Source: an uncultured Solimonas sp.
Lineage (GTDB): Bacteria; Pseudomonadota; Gammaproteobacteria; Nevskiales; Nevskiaceae
DNA length: 64,000 bases
Reading direction: 5' to 3'
Assembly (NCBI GenBank): GCA_946478985.1
Contig: CAMLDZ010000002.1
Span: 1 to 64,000, forward strand
The position numbers and the translations under genes are program-made. Positions 10,755-18,449 of this stretch are shown in pieces. Numbering within the stretch: position 1 is the first letter of the stretch; each line of letters starts with the position of its first letter. Under the pieces are notes generated by a model. That model saw only the letters and a program-made list of their open reading frames with translations. It had not been told where the DNA came from and searched no databases.

Positions 10755-11503
10755 GTGACCTGCAACGCTACAGCCGCCAGATCGTGCTGCGCGAGGTCGG
10801 TGTCAACGGCCAGCAGCTGCTGCGCGATTCGACGGTGCTGATCATCGGGCTCGGCGGCCTGGGTTCGGCGGCGGCCGGGTATCTGGCCGGTGCCGGCGTC
10901 GGCACGCTGCTGCTTTGCGACCGCGATCGCGTCGAGGCCAGCAATCTGCAGCGGCAGACCCTGTACCGGCAGGCCGACGTCGGCCGCGCCAAAACGGCGG
11001 CGGCGGCCGCACAGCTTGCCGCACTCAATCCGCAGCTCGACATCGAGACGCTCGACGCCGAGGCAGGCCTTGCCGCCGTGCGCCGCGCCGACCTCGTGCT
11101 CGATTGCACCGACAACTTCCCGGCACGCTATGCGATCAACGCCGCCTGTGTCGCCGCGCGCCGGCCGCTGCTGTCGGCGGCGGCGATCCGCTTCGAAGGC
11201 CAGCTGGCACTGTTCGATCTGACGCGCGGCGGGCCGTGCTATCGCTGCCTGTATGCCGACATCGGCGAGGCAGCCGAGACCTGCGAAGAGGCCGGCATTC
11301 TCGGTCCGGTGGTCGGCACCGTCGGCACGATGCAGGCCTTGCTCGCTCTCAAGTGGCTGCTGGGCCTGCGTGACGATGCCGGCAAGCTGCTGCGCTGGGA
11401 CGCGCTGCGCATGCAGTGGCGCTCGCATACCATCAGCGCCGATCCCGATTGCCCACAATGCGGCGCCCCTGCCGGTGCCAAAGACGGAAATCCCCATGTC
11501 TGA
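10751..11503 (+). CDS. moeB: ThiF/MoeB-family adenylyltransferase
   Basis: E1-like enzymes of this family adenylate the C-terminal Gly-Gly of a small sulfur carrier (MoaD or ThiS). The 250-residue product starts with [13 protein letters not shown] and has the ATP-binding GLGGLGSAAAGYLAGAG. The DRDRVEASNLQRQ segment follows, then two zinc-ligand pairs (CYRC and CPQC) and the candidate catalytic Cys in ETCEEAGILGP. MoeB and ThiF are hard to separate by eye; position after prmC favours MoeB. It overlaps both neighbours, including the start of a small JAMM-like gene. Confidence 0.9.
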   Translation: MSDLQRYSRQIVLREVGVNGQQLLRDSTVLIIGLGGLGSAAAGYLAGAGVGTLLLCDRDRVEASNLQRQTLYRQADVGRAKTAAAAAQLAALNPQLDIETLDAEAGLAAVRRADLVLDCTDNFPARYAINAACVAARRPLLSAAAIRFEGQLALFDLTRGGPCYRCLYADIGEAAETCEEAGILGPVVGTVGTMQALLALKWLLGLRDDAGKLLRWDALRMQWRSHTISADPDCPQCGAPAGAKDGNPHV

Positions 11504-11846
11504 AACCGTAGCGGTCGCGCCACTGGTCATGCCACGCAGCCTGGCGATCCGCATCCTGCACGCGGCGCAGATCGCGCAGCCCGAATCGATTCGCGGCATC
11601 GTCGGCGCGCGCGATGGCGAACCCTGCAGCTTCCGCCAGAACGCCGGGCAGGCGCCCGCCGGCGAGACGCTGTGGGCGACGCTGTGGTCGCATCCGCAGG
11701 CCGAGGCCGTGCCCAGCGCCGCCGAACTGCGCGACGGTCAGCTCAGCCTGGTGGTGTCGCTGAACATCAAGGGCGTGCTGGAGATGCGCGCCTGGCGGCT
11801 GATCGCCGGCGCGGCCGTGGAGCAGGTCCTGCAGGTCCGCGACTGA
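11496..11846 (+). CDS. Small JAMM/MPN-like (M67) protein, active site altered
   Basis: This 116-residue protein starts inside the 3' end of moeB (8-bp overlap). Its pattern resembles the M67 metallopeptidase domain: a glutamate near the N-terminus (QPESIRGIVGARDG), then SHP followed by PSAAEL, then a beta-strand ending MRAWRL. Canonical members have HSHP...PSxxD, with two His and one Asp binding zinc. Here the first His is Trp (LWSHP) and the Asp is Glu. In relatives such proteins sit next to moeB or thiF genes and cleave the sulfur-carrier tail. If assigned correctly, this copy may be catalytically weak or inactive. Family assignment is moderately sure. Confidence 0.55.
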   Translation: MSETVAVAPLVMPRSLAIRILHAAQIAQPESIRGIVGARDGEPCSFRQNAGQAPAGETLWATLWSHPQAEAVPSAAELRDGQLSLVVSLNIKGVLEMRAWRLIAGAAVEQVLQVRD

Positions 11847-11852
11847 TCCGGC

Positions 11853-12251
11853 TCAGGCCGGCGGCCACTCGGGGTGCTGCGGCAGCGCGTCGCAGATCTC
11901 GAACCACGGCGCCTTGGAGGCGGCGAAGATGTGCGCGCCGGGGCCGCGTGGCGGCGGCGTATCCAGCGTGCCCAGGCGCAGGCGCACGAGTTCCGGCAGC
12001 GCATCGCGGCGGCTGATCAGCGGCGAGCCGCAATCGCCGCAGAACACGCGGTGTACGCCGGCCACGCTGAAGGTCTTCATCGCCGTCTCGCCGCGAGTGA
12101 CGACGAAGTCGCGCGCCTGCACGACGGCGTTGGACGCGAAGGCGCTGCCATTGGCCTTGCGGCAGCGCGAGCAGTGGCAGAAGAAGGCGGCTCCGATCTC
12201 GCCGCGCACTTCGTAATGGACGGTGCCGCACAGACAGCTGCCTTGGTACAT
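11853..12251 (-). CDS. GFA-family zinc-binding protein
   Basis: This 132-residue protein matches the GFA (glutathione-dependent formaldehyde-activating-like) fold. The zinc-binding cysteine clusters are SCLCGTVHYEV near residue 5, FFCHCSRCRKANGSAF near residue 30, and FCGDCGSPL near residue 93. The family name is historical and a catalytic role is not implied. It ends 7 bp from the convergent JAMM-like gene and starts 14 bp after the stop of the SLOG/cyclase gene on the same strand, so it may be co-transcribed with that gene. Confidence 0.88.
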   Translation of the reverse strand: MYQGSCLCGTVHYEVRGEIGAAFFCHCSRCRKANGSAFASNAVVQARDFVVTRGETAMKTFSVAGVHRVFCGDCGSPLISRRDALPELVRLRLGTLDTPPPRGPGAHIFAASKAPWFEICDALPQHPEWPPA

Positions 12252-12265
12252 GCCGGTCTCCGGTG

Positions 12266-14722
12266 TCAGTCGCGCCGCTGCAGCGCGAACAGGCGATAAG
12301 TGCCGGCGCGCTTGGCCAGCTCGATCTCGCCTGCGTAGTCGATGATGAAATCGGTGGGCGCTTCCAGCGCCACACGCGCCGCCAGCGGCTCGGTGATGTA
12401 GATCATGCCCGGCGGCGCCACCGGTTCGATGCGCGCGGTGAACAGCAGCTGCGTGCCATAGCAGGTCGGCTTGTGCTCGATCGGGTCGTAGCCATGATAA
12501 GCGGGCGCGAAATGGGCGGCGATGCGCAGTTCCAGATCGGAGAGCAGATCGCGATGGCTCAGGCGGCGCTGCTCGATGAAGTACTGGATGTCGGCGGCGA
12601 TGTGCGCGGCGGTGGCGGCATCGACGGTGGCGAGGTGGATCGCATCGCCCCAGCTCTTGGCCACCCTCACCTTGTCGCCATAGCGCGCGATCAAGGCGCC
12701 GATCGGCGTCATGATCTCGCGGTAGTAGCGCGGCAGCATCGCTTCGTCGAGGCGACGGAAGCTGGCGAAATCCGCGAACAGCAGACCGGCCGTCAGCCGC
12801 GAGGTCCGGGCGGTGGCCACGGGCGCGGCCTCGGGCGGCGGGGCCTCTGTGCGCAGCCGCGCGCCGTGCCGGCGCAACTGCAGGGGCTGCCAGTGCAGGC
12901 CGAGCCGCGCCGCGTTCAGATGCGACAGCCCCAAGGTCGTCGTCTCCGCCTCCGCGCACGCCCAGGCCATCTCGCGCGGCAGGAAACCGCGCTGCTCGGC
13001 GACACTGTCGGCGGCCTCGAGCAGGCGCTGCAGCCGCGCGCCGAACGTGCGCGTCGCCTCGCGGCCCCAGTGACGCAGCAGCGCCGGCGCCGGCGCCGGC
13101 AGGCTCAGATACAGGTGCGCGCCGAGCTCTCGCAGCTTCTCCGCCAGCAGCAGATCGGCCGGCGCACGCAGGCACAGGTGCAGCAGGGCGCGCGCCGCGA
13201 TCTGCCGGCGCAGGCTCATCGGCAGCGCCGCTGCCAGCGCCGCTTCGTCGATCTCGGCGCTGCGCGTCAGGTGGATCGCCGCCGGCAAGCGCAGCGCTTC
13301 GATCAGCGCGGGGTCGATGCGCAGCGCGCGGCACAGGCACAGCAGCTGCTGGCGGGTACGGCTGCGCCGCGTGAGGTCGTCCGGCAGCAGCGTGTCGGCG
13401 CGGCGCAGCGCGGCGGCGCAATCTTCTTCACGCCCCACCAGCAGCGCCGCCTCGGCGATCGTCACCAGGCGGTAGTAGCGCTCCGGCGCCGCGCCGGCCG
13501 CATCGGCGTCGATCTGCCGCAGCAGCCGTCGCGCGAGGCGTCGCGCGGCGGGGGCATCGCCCGACAGCAGCAGCATCGACGCCGCGTTGATGCCGCTGTA
13601 GTAGCCCGCGTAACGCCGGTAGGCGGCCAGGTAGGCGTGCGCGGCGCGCGCGAAGTGGCGTGTGGCTTCGCGCGCTTCGCGCAGCCCCAGATCCTTCTCC
13701 AGCCGGCCGTGCAGCGCCAGCCAGTCCTCGTCGAGTTCGCCGTCGTCGAGATCGAGGCTGCGATAGGCGTCGAGGGCGCGGGCGACGTTGCCGGTATCGG
13801 CCAGCGCCTGGATGCGCAGGTAGTCGAGCCGTCGTGAATGCAGGCCTCGCTGCAAGGCGCGGTTGACCAGATCCAGGCACAGCAGGTCATTGCCGGCGCG
13901 ACGCGCCTTGCCGGCAGCGCTCAGCGCCGCCTGCACGGTCAGTGCGGCCTCGTCGCCGCCCTTGAGCTTGCCATCGCCGCCACGGTCGCCGGGGTCGATC
14001 CGGTAAGTCTGCAGCGGCCCGCCGCTGCGGCCGGTATGCAGCTGCAGTTCGGCCGGAATCAGCGCCGGCTGGTGTCGCCAGGCGATGATCTCGGCGGTGC
14101 CGCCGGGCTCGACGGCGGTGCCCGGCCGCAGGATCGCGACGACCACGTCGGCGTGCTGGGCGATGATCGCCGCCAGACGGCGGTACTGATGCTGGCGGAA
14201 CGCGCGCGAGGCCAGCGTCTGTGGCCGCACATCATCCGGATACAGCGGCACGATGGTCCGGCAGCAGGCCAGCAGGGCGTCGACCTCGGCGCGCATGCGC
14301 TGCCGCGCCGCGCTGCCGACGCGCTGCTCGCCATCGCGCGCGCGCAGCACCCAGTCATTGAGCAACTGCGGCACCGGCACCGGCAGCAGTGCCGTCATCT
14401 CGAAGTCGATGTCGCGTGCGCGCAGCCAGTCGGCGGCGGTCTGCAGGAACAGCAGATCGGCGCCCGGCGCCAGGCCGACGAACAGCGACAGGCGTGCCTT
14501 GCTCGCCGCCAGTTCCGGCAACACGCTGTCGATGAGCTGCGCGCGCACGCTATGGATCTCGGTGCGGCTCAGCAGCAGGTGGCCGCAGGCGCCGACGCGC
14601 AGGCGCGGCGCACTCGCGCCGCTGCGCGACGCGCGCGTCAGCCACTCGCGCAGCGATCGCGTCAACGGTGCGGCGCTGGTGCGGTCCTGCCGACCAGGAT
14701 GCTGGCGACTCCCTGTACGCAT
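12266..14722 (-). CDS. SLOG-TPR-class III cyclase-like multidomain protein
   Basis: The 818-residue protein has three parts. Residues about 35-230 look like a SLOG nucleotide-binding Rossmannoid: LRVGACGHL, FVGLAPGAD and PGGTAEIIAW match the GH...GxAxGAD...GGTAE signature. Residues about 265-510 are TPR-like helices resembling the TRAFs-binding (TPR-S) module, with YYSGINAASMLLLSGD and TIAEAALLVG. Residues about 640-818 resemble a class III nucleotidyl cyclase, with metal-site candidates Asp651 (LFADFASF) and Asp693 (KSWGDAI); the usual Asn of VNxAAR is Leu (QLLFTAR). GAGGGGGAG 9 bases before the ATG at 14722 sets the start; upstream in-frame starts run into the divergent TIR gene. Function is inferred from domains only. 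Confidence 0.8.
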   Translation of the reverse strand: MRTGSRQHPGRQDRTSAAPLTRSLREWLTRASRSGASAPRLRVGACGHLLLSRTEIHSVRAQLIDSVLPELAASKARLSLFVGLAPGADLLFLQTAADWLRARDIDFEMTALLPVPVPQLLNDWVLRARDGEQRVGSAARQRMRAEVDALLACCRTIVPLYPDDVRPQTLASRAFRQHQYRRLAAIIAQHADVVVAILRPGTAVEPGGTAEIIAWRHQPALIPAELQLHTGRSGGPLQTYRIDPGDRGGDGKLKGGDEAALTVQAALSAAGKARRAGNDLLCLDLVNRALQRGLHSRRLDYLRIQALADTGNVARALDAYRSLDLDDGELDEDWLALHGRLEKDLGLREAREATRHFARAAHAYLAAYRRYAGYYSGINAASMLLLSGDAPAARRLARRLLRQIDADAAGAAPERYYRLVTIAEAALLVGREEDCAAALRRADTLLPDDLTRRSRTRQQLLCLCRALRIDPALIEALRLPAAIHLTRSAEIDEAALAAALPMSLRRQIAARALLHLCLRAPADLLLAEKLRELGAHLYLSLPAPAPALLRHWGREATRTFGARLQRLLEAADSVAEQRGFLPREMAWACAEAETTTLGLSHLNAARLGLHWQPLQLRRHGARLRTEAPPPEAAPVATARTSRLTAGLLFADFASFRRLDEAMLPRYYREIMTPIGALIARYGDKVRVAKSWGDAIHLATVDAATAAHIAADIQYFIEQRRLSHRDLLSDLELRIAAHFAPAYHGYDPIEHKPTCYGTQLLFTARIEPVAPPGMIYITEPLAARVALEAPTDFIIDYAGEIELAKRAGTYRLFALQRRD

Positions 14723-14739
14723 GCGTGGCTGCTCCCCCT

Positions 14740-14757
14740 CGATGAACATTATCATCG
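14740..14757. promoter_or_regulatory. Palindrome in the divergent SLOG/TIR promoter region
   Basis: CGATGA-acatta-TCATCG is a perfect 6-bp inverted repeat with a 6-base spacer. It sits in the 61-bp gap between the divergently transcribed SLOG/cyclase gene and the TIR/WD40 gene. TATCAT (14750-14755) overlaps it and could be a plus-strand -10 box. The gap must hold both start regions, so a shared operator is plausible, but no regulator gene is adjacent. Confidence 0.35.
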
Positions 14758-14783
14758 CGCCAAGCCACACATCGGGGAGAGCG

Positions 14784-17700
14784 GTGTCAGACACGGGGAC
14801 GACGCCGCGCTACTGGGCGTTCATCAGCTACAGCCACTATGACCGTGACTGGGCGCGCTGGCTGCATCGCCGGCTCGAAACCTATCGCGTGCCGCGGCGG
14901 CTGGCCGGGCGTCCGCACTGGGCCGGGGCGGTGCCGCGACGTCTGCTGCCGGTGTTCCGTGATCGCGACGAACTGCCCAGCTCGGCCGACCTCGGTGGTG
15001 TGGTACATCGGGCGCTGCGCGATTCGCGCTATCTGATCGTCATCTGTTCACGGCACGCCGCGCGCTCACGCTGGGTCAACGAAGAGGTCGAGGCGTTCAA
15101 GCGGCTCGGCCGCGAAGATCGTGTGCTGTGCCTGAAGATCGAGGATTCCGGGCTCGACGGCGGCGTCTTCGCGCCCGCCCTGCTGCAGCGCTACGGCCCG
15201 CAGGGTCAGCGTCTGGAGGTGCAGGCCGAGCCGCTGGCTGCCGATGTCTCCGCGCAGGCCGATGGCCGCGAGGGCGCAGCCCTCAAACTGATCGCCGGCA
15301 TGCTGGGCGTCGGTTACGACGATCTGCGTCGTCGCGAACGGCGGCGGCGCATCCAGCAGCATCTGCTGGCCGCCGGCGCGGCGGCGGCGCTGGTCCTGCT
15401 CGGCGTGCTCGGCTGGCACTGGCAGCAGGATGAAAAGCGCCGCGCGCTGGACACGCAGGCCTTGCAGGCGCGCATCGAGACGCTCTACAGCCGCGGCCGC
15501 GACGAATTGCTCGCGCATCGCGAAGCCCGTGCTGCGGTCCTGCTCGCGGAAGCCTACCGGCTGGGCGTGCAGACGCCGGCCTTGCGCTACATGCTGGGCC
15601 GCGCGATGCGCGTCGTCGATGCCCAGCAGCAGCGCATCCAGACGCCGATGCCGGTGCTGCTGGCGGACGGCGACGCGCAGGCGCGTCGGCTGATGGCGAT
15701 CGGTGACGATTCGCGGCTGCGGGTCTACGCACGCGCCGGCGGCGGTCCGCAGCTGGACATCGATCTCGGCGACTTCACGGCCGTCTACGGCGGCTTCAGC
15801 GACAAGGGTGGTCTGATCTGGATCGACAGCGAGCATCGCGAAGCGCCGCAGCGCCGGCTGCGACTCTACGCCACCGACGACGGCCGCCTGCTGCAGCAGT
15901 TCGGCGAGCGGCACATCGGCGATGGCGCCTCGCTGCCGCCGGTCGATGGCGACGATCGCCGGCTGGTCTACATCGACGAGACGCATGCGCTGAATCTGCA
16001 GACGCTCGGTGGCGGCGCGCAGCGCCTGCCGGGTGATTTCAGCGCGGCGCGCTTCTGCCGCGGCGATCGCGCGATCATCGTCGGCCGCAGCGACGGCACC
16101 GTCGAGCTGCGCGATCCGCAGGGCCTGACACTGCGCCGACAGTTCGATGGCCTGCGCGGCCGACCGGTGGCGCTGGACTCGACCGCCGACTGCGGGTCCA
16201 TCGCCGCCGGCAGCGCCGACGGCGCGGTGCGCGTCTGGGATGGCGGCAGCGGTGCGGTGCTGATGGGCGGCGGTCACGGCCGGCCGATCACCGACTTGCA
16301 GCTCAGCATCGATGGCACGCGGCTGATGACACTGACGCGCGCCGACATGGGCGTGTGGAACGGCCGCAGCGGCGTGCTCGCCTATGCCAGCCGCTTCTTC
16401 GACCCGCTGCGCAATCTGGCGGCGATGCAAGCCGGAGGCCGGGCGTTCGCGCGGCTCAGCGAGGGGCGCCTGGCGATCCTCGATCCGTACTCCGGTGTCG
16501 AACGTTACTCGCTGGACGCGCATCGCGGCGGGCCCGGCACGGCAGTGTTCGCACGCGTCGGTGCCGAACGCGACGATACGGCCGCGCAGCAGCTGATCAG
16601 TGGCGGCAGCGATGGCGCGATCGTGGTGTGGAACCTGCCGCCGATGCCGCTGCTGGATATCGCCAACCATGCCGGCGCCGATATCGCGCCGACGCCGGTG
16701 GCGACCGCTGCGAGCGGCGCGCGGATGTTCATCGCCGATGCCGGCGGCGGCTCGCTGTGGCAGTTCGCCGACCGGCAGCCGCGGCTGCGTCTCGACGGCG
16801 AGCCGACGCAGGCCGCCGCCTTCGGCACCGACGCACGGCATCTGGCGCTTGCCAGCGCCCGCAGCTTGCGCCTGGTCGATGGCGACAGCGGTGCGACACG
16901 CTGGTCGCAGGCGCTATCGGCGCCTCCGCTGCTGCTTGGCTTCGGCGGCGAAGACCGTTATCTGGCGGCGGCGCTCGGTGGCAATCTCGTCGAGGTCTAT
17001 GCCGTGCAGGACGGCACGCGACTGCTGCGTGTCGATCGCGACGAGGCGCGCGCGCAGGCGCTGTCACCGCGCGACGACAGCTTCGCGTATGGCCGCGATG
17101 GGGCCGTCAGCCTGTATGAGCTGAAGACACGGCAGCTGCGCTGGACGCGGCGACTGACCACGGGCGAGGACTACGCCGACGGCGTCGGCGTACTGGCCTT
17201 CAGCCTTGATGGCCGCCGCATGCTCGCCACCACACGACGCGCACACGCCTTCATCCTCGACGTGCACAGCGGCGCGGTACTGCAGCGGATCAGCGACCCG
17301 GCATCCGAATACTTCGCATCCGGCGAGTTCTCGCCGGATGGTGCGCAGGTGGCACTCGGCGACAGCGCCAAGGCAGTGCTGCTGTGGCGGCTGGCCGACC
17401 ATCGTCTGCGCCGGCTCGGCGGCCACAGCGGCAGCGTCCGCGTCACGCGCTTCAGCGACGACGGTGCCTTGCTGCTGAGCAGCGGCGACGATGGCCAGTT
17501 GAAGATCTGGGATGCGCAGCGCGCCGAGCCGATCGACTCCCTGCTCGCGCACGACGGTCCGGTGATGTGGAACAACGCCGGCTTCGGCGCGCAGTACCGT
17601 TATCTGCTCAGCGGCGGCGCTGATGGCATGGCAAGGGTCTGGGACACGGCGCCGGAGTTGCGCGATGCCGACGCGATCACGCGGCGGCTGCGCTGCCGCG

Positions 17701-17792
17701 TCAGCTGGCGGATCGAAGGCGTGGCGCTGGTATCGCGCGCCGTCGACACGCAGGACTGCGACGAGCAGGCGCCGCGCGTTTCCTCGCCATGA
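14784..17792 (+). CDS. TIR-transmembrane-WD40 protein
   Basis: The 1002-residue protein starts at GTG 14784, with GGGGAG 4 bases upstream. Residues about 8-160 are a TIR domain: YWAFISYSHYDRDWARW, RLLPVFRDRDELPSSADL, and SRWVNEEVEAF. Glu101 in WVNEE aligns with the catalytic Glu of TIR NADases. Residues about 189-210 (LLAAGAAAALVLLGVLGWHW) form one membrane helix. The rest is a WD40-like propeller with repeats such as GHSGSVRVTRFSDDG followed by DGQLKIWD. TIR domains either degrade NAD or signal by adaptor contacts; which applies here is unknown. The membrane helix would tether the TIR side in the cytoplasm and place the propeller across or along the membrane. It is divergent from the SLOG/cyclase gene. 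Confidence 0.88.
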   Translation: MSDTGTTPRYWAFISYSHYDRDWARWLHRRLETYRVPRRLAGRPHWAGAVPRRLLPVFRDRDELPSSADLGGVVHRALRDSRYLIVICSRHAARSRWVNEEVEAFKRLGREDRVLCLKIEDSGLDGGVFAPALLQRYGPQGQRLEVQAEPLAADVSAQADGREGAALKLIAGMLGVGYDDLRRRERRRRIQQHLLAAGAAAALVLLGVLGWHWQQDEKRRALDTQALQARIETLYSRGRDELLAHREARAAVLLAEAYRLGVQTPALRYMLGRAMRVVDAQQQRIQTPMPVLLADGDAQARRLMAIGDDSRLRVYARAGGGPQLDIDLGDFTAVYGGFSDKGGLIWIDSEHREAPQRRLRLYATDDGRLLQQFGERHIGDGASLPPVDGDDRRLVYIDETHALNLQTLGGGAQRLPGDFSAARFCRGDRAIIVGRSDGTVELRDPQGLTLRRQFDGLRGRPVALDSTADCGSIAAGSADGAVRVWDGGSGAVLMGGGHGRPITDLQLSIDGTRLMTLTRADMGVWNGRSGVLAYASRFFDPLRNLAAMQAGGRAFARLSEGRLAILDPYSGVERYSLDAHRGGPGTAVFARVGAERDDTAAQQLISGGSDGAIVVWNLPPMPLLDIANHAGADIAPTPVATAASGARMFIADAGGGSLWQFADRQPRLRLDGEPTQAAAFGTDARHLALASARSLRLVDGDSGATRWSQALSAPPLLLGFGGEDRYLAAALGGNLVEVYAVQDGTRLLRVDRDEARAQALSPRDDSFAYGRDGAVSLYELKTRQLRWTRRLTTGEDYADGVGVLAFSLDGRRMLATTRRAHAFILDVHSGAVLQRISDPASEYFASGEFSPDGAQVALGDSAKAVLLWRLADHRLRRLGGHSGSVRVTRFSDDGALLLSSGDDGQLKIWDAQRAEPIDSLLAHDGPVMWNNAGFGAQYRYLLSGGADGMARVWDTAPELRDADAITRRLRCRVSWRIEGVALVSRAVDTQDCDEQAPRVSSP

Positions 17793-17820
17793 AAAAAGCC
17801 GCCGCCCGGAGGGCGGCGGC
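17792..17820 (-). terminator. Rho-independent terminator of the histone H1-like gene
   Basis: GCCGCCGCCC (17798-17807) pairs with GGGCGGCGGC (17811-17820) around a 3-base loop. The minus strand continues with six T residues (A-run 17792-17797). It ends transcription from the H1-like gene at 17870-18127 and abuts the stop codon of the convergent TIR/WD40 gene. Confidence 0.85.
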
Positions 17821-17838
17821 TCGTCGGCCTTGCACTAA

Positions 17839-17857
17839 AGGACTGCCGGGCAGTCCT
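17839..17857. repeat. Perfect 9-bp palindrome
   Basis: AGGACTGCC-G-GGCAGTCCT is a perfect inverted repeat with a single central base. It lies between the terminator and the stop codon of the H1-like gene. It cannot close as a full hairpin, so it may be a protein-binding site or a hairpin with a few unpaired central bases. Confidence 0.4.
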
Positions 17858-17869
17858 GTGTCAGACGCT

Positions 17870-18127
17870 TCAGGCGGTCTTGGCGGGCGCCTTCTTGGCA
17901 GGCTTCTTCGCCACTTTCTTCACGGCCTTCTTCACCGCCTTCTTGGCGGCGACCTTCTTCGCCGGTGCCTTCTTGGCAACCTTCTTCACGGCCTTCTTCA
18001 CCGCCGCGGCCTTCTTGGCAACCTTCTTCACCACCTTCTTGGCGGCCTTGGCAACCTTCTTCACAGCCTTCTTCGGAGCGGCCTTGGCAGCCAGCGTCGG
18101 CGAGCCGGACTTCTTCACTTTACCCAT
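17870..18127 (-). CDS. Histone H1-like Lys/Ala-rich protein
   Basis: The 85-residue product is almost entirely Lys, Ala, Val and Pro in short repeats such as KKAVKKVAKK and KKAPAK, like the C-terminal tails of eukaryotic H1 and the bacterial AlgP/HctA-like proteins. Such proteins bind DNA non-specifically and affect nucleoid compaction or transcription. The ATG at 18127 follows GGGAGAG about 5 bases upstream, and a GTG two codons earlier is less likely. The internal codon repeats make the gene prone to expansion and contraction. It has its own terminator and a palindrome in its upstream region. Confidence 0.85.
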   Translation of the reverse strand: MGKVKKSGSPTLAAKAAPKKAVKKVAKAAKKVVKKVAKKAAAVKKAVKKVAKKAPAKKVAAKKAVKKAVKKVAKKPAKKAPAKTA

Positions 18128-18449
18128 TGACACTCTCCCTATAGAGCGATCTTGGTGGCATCGCGGCCCTCCCCCCGCAAGCGGAATAACGGACCCTCGA
18201 TGGTGGCGATGGCTTGCAAAAAAATTTGCACGGCGTCATTCGCGCAGCGCGACGGTAGCGTATTCACCAAGTGATCTTCAAATCTTGGCCGGCATGACAT
18301 CTCGTCGGCTGATGCTGAACGGCTGAGCCTTGCGCGATGCGGCTGCGCGCCGTGAAGCCTGTGCGAAGCGGCGCAGCGACGCACAACAGCATCACACGCT
18401 CTACAATCCGCGCCTCCGCAATCCCTCGTTCACCGCCGATACGACCGCC
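18128..18449. other. 322-bp intergenic region between the H1-like gene and proS
   Basis: No convincing gene is present. A minus-strand open frame (18139-18384) lacks recognisable similarity and a good start site. The region should carry both divergent promoters. TACAAT at 18402-18407 is a plausible proS -10 box, 42 bases before its ATG. An A/T-rich palindrome at 18215-18230 lies on the H1-like side. Confidence 0.6.
18215..18230. promoter_or_regulatory. A/T-rich palindrome upstream of the H1-like gene
   Basis: TGCAAA-aaaa-TTTGCA is a perfect 6-bp inverted repeat, the most A/T-rich patch in this intergenic region, 88 bases upstream of the H1-like start codon. It could be an operator or nucleoid-protein site. 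There is no direct evidence beyond symmetry and position. Confidence 0.25.

Noticed and set aside
10751..11503. Assigning the E1-like gene as thiF rather than moeB
   Set aside because: The two are nearly indistinguishable by motif; position after prmC favours moeB, so the family level is stated and thiF kept only as an alternative.
14722..14794. Upstream in-frame starts of the SLOG/cyclase gene (14794, 14755, 14749)
   Set aside because: They would overlap the divergent TIR gene or its promoter and lack a ribosome-binding site, whereas 14722 has GAGGGGGAG at good spacing.
17880..18100. Short repeats suggesting a CRISPR or minisatellite array
   Set aside because: The repeats are codons of the Lys/Ala-rich H1-like protein, without unique spacers; no CRISPR array was seen anywhere in the window.
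18139..18384. Small minus-strand frame upstream of the H1-like gene
   Set aside because: No ribosome-binding site or recognisable family, and it lies in the presumed promoter region of the H1-like gene and proS.
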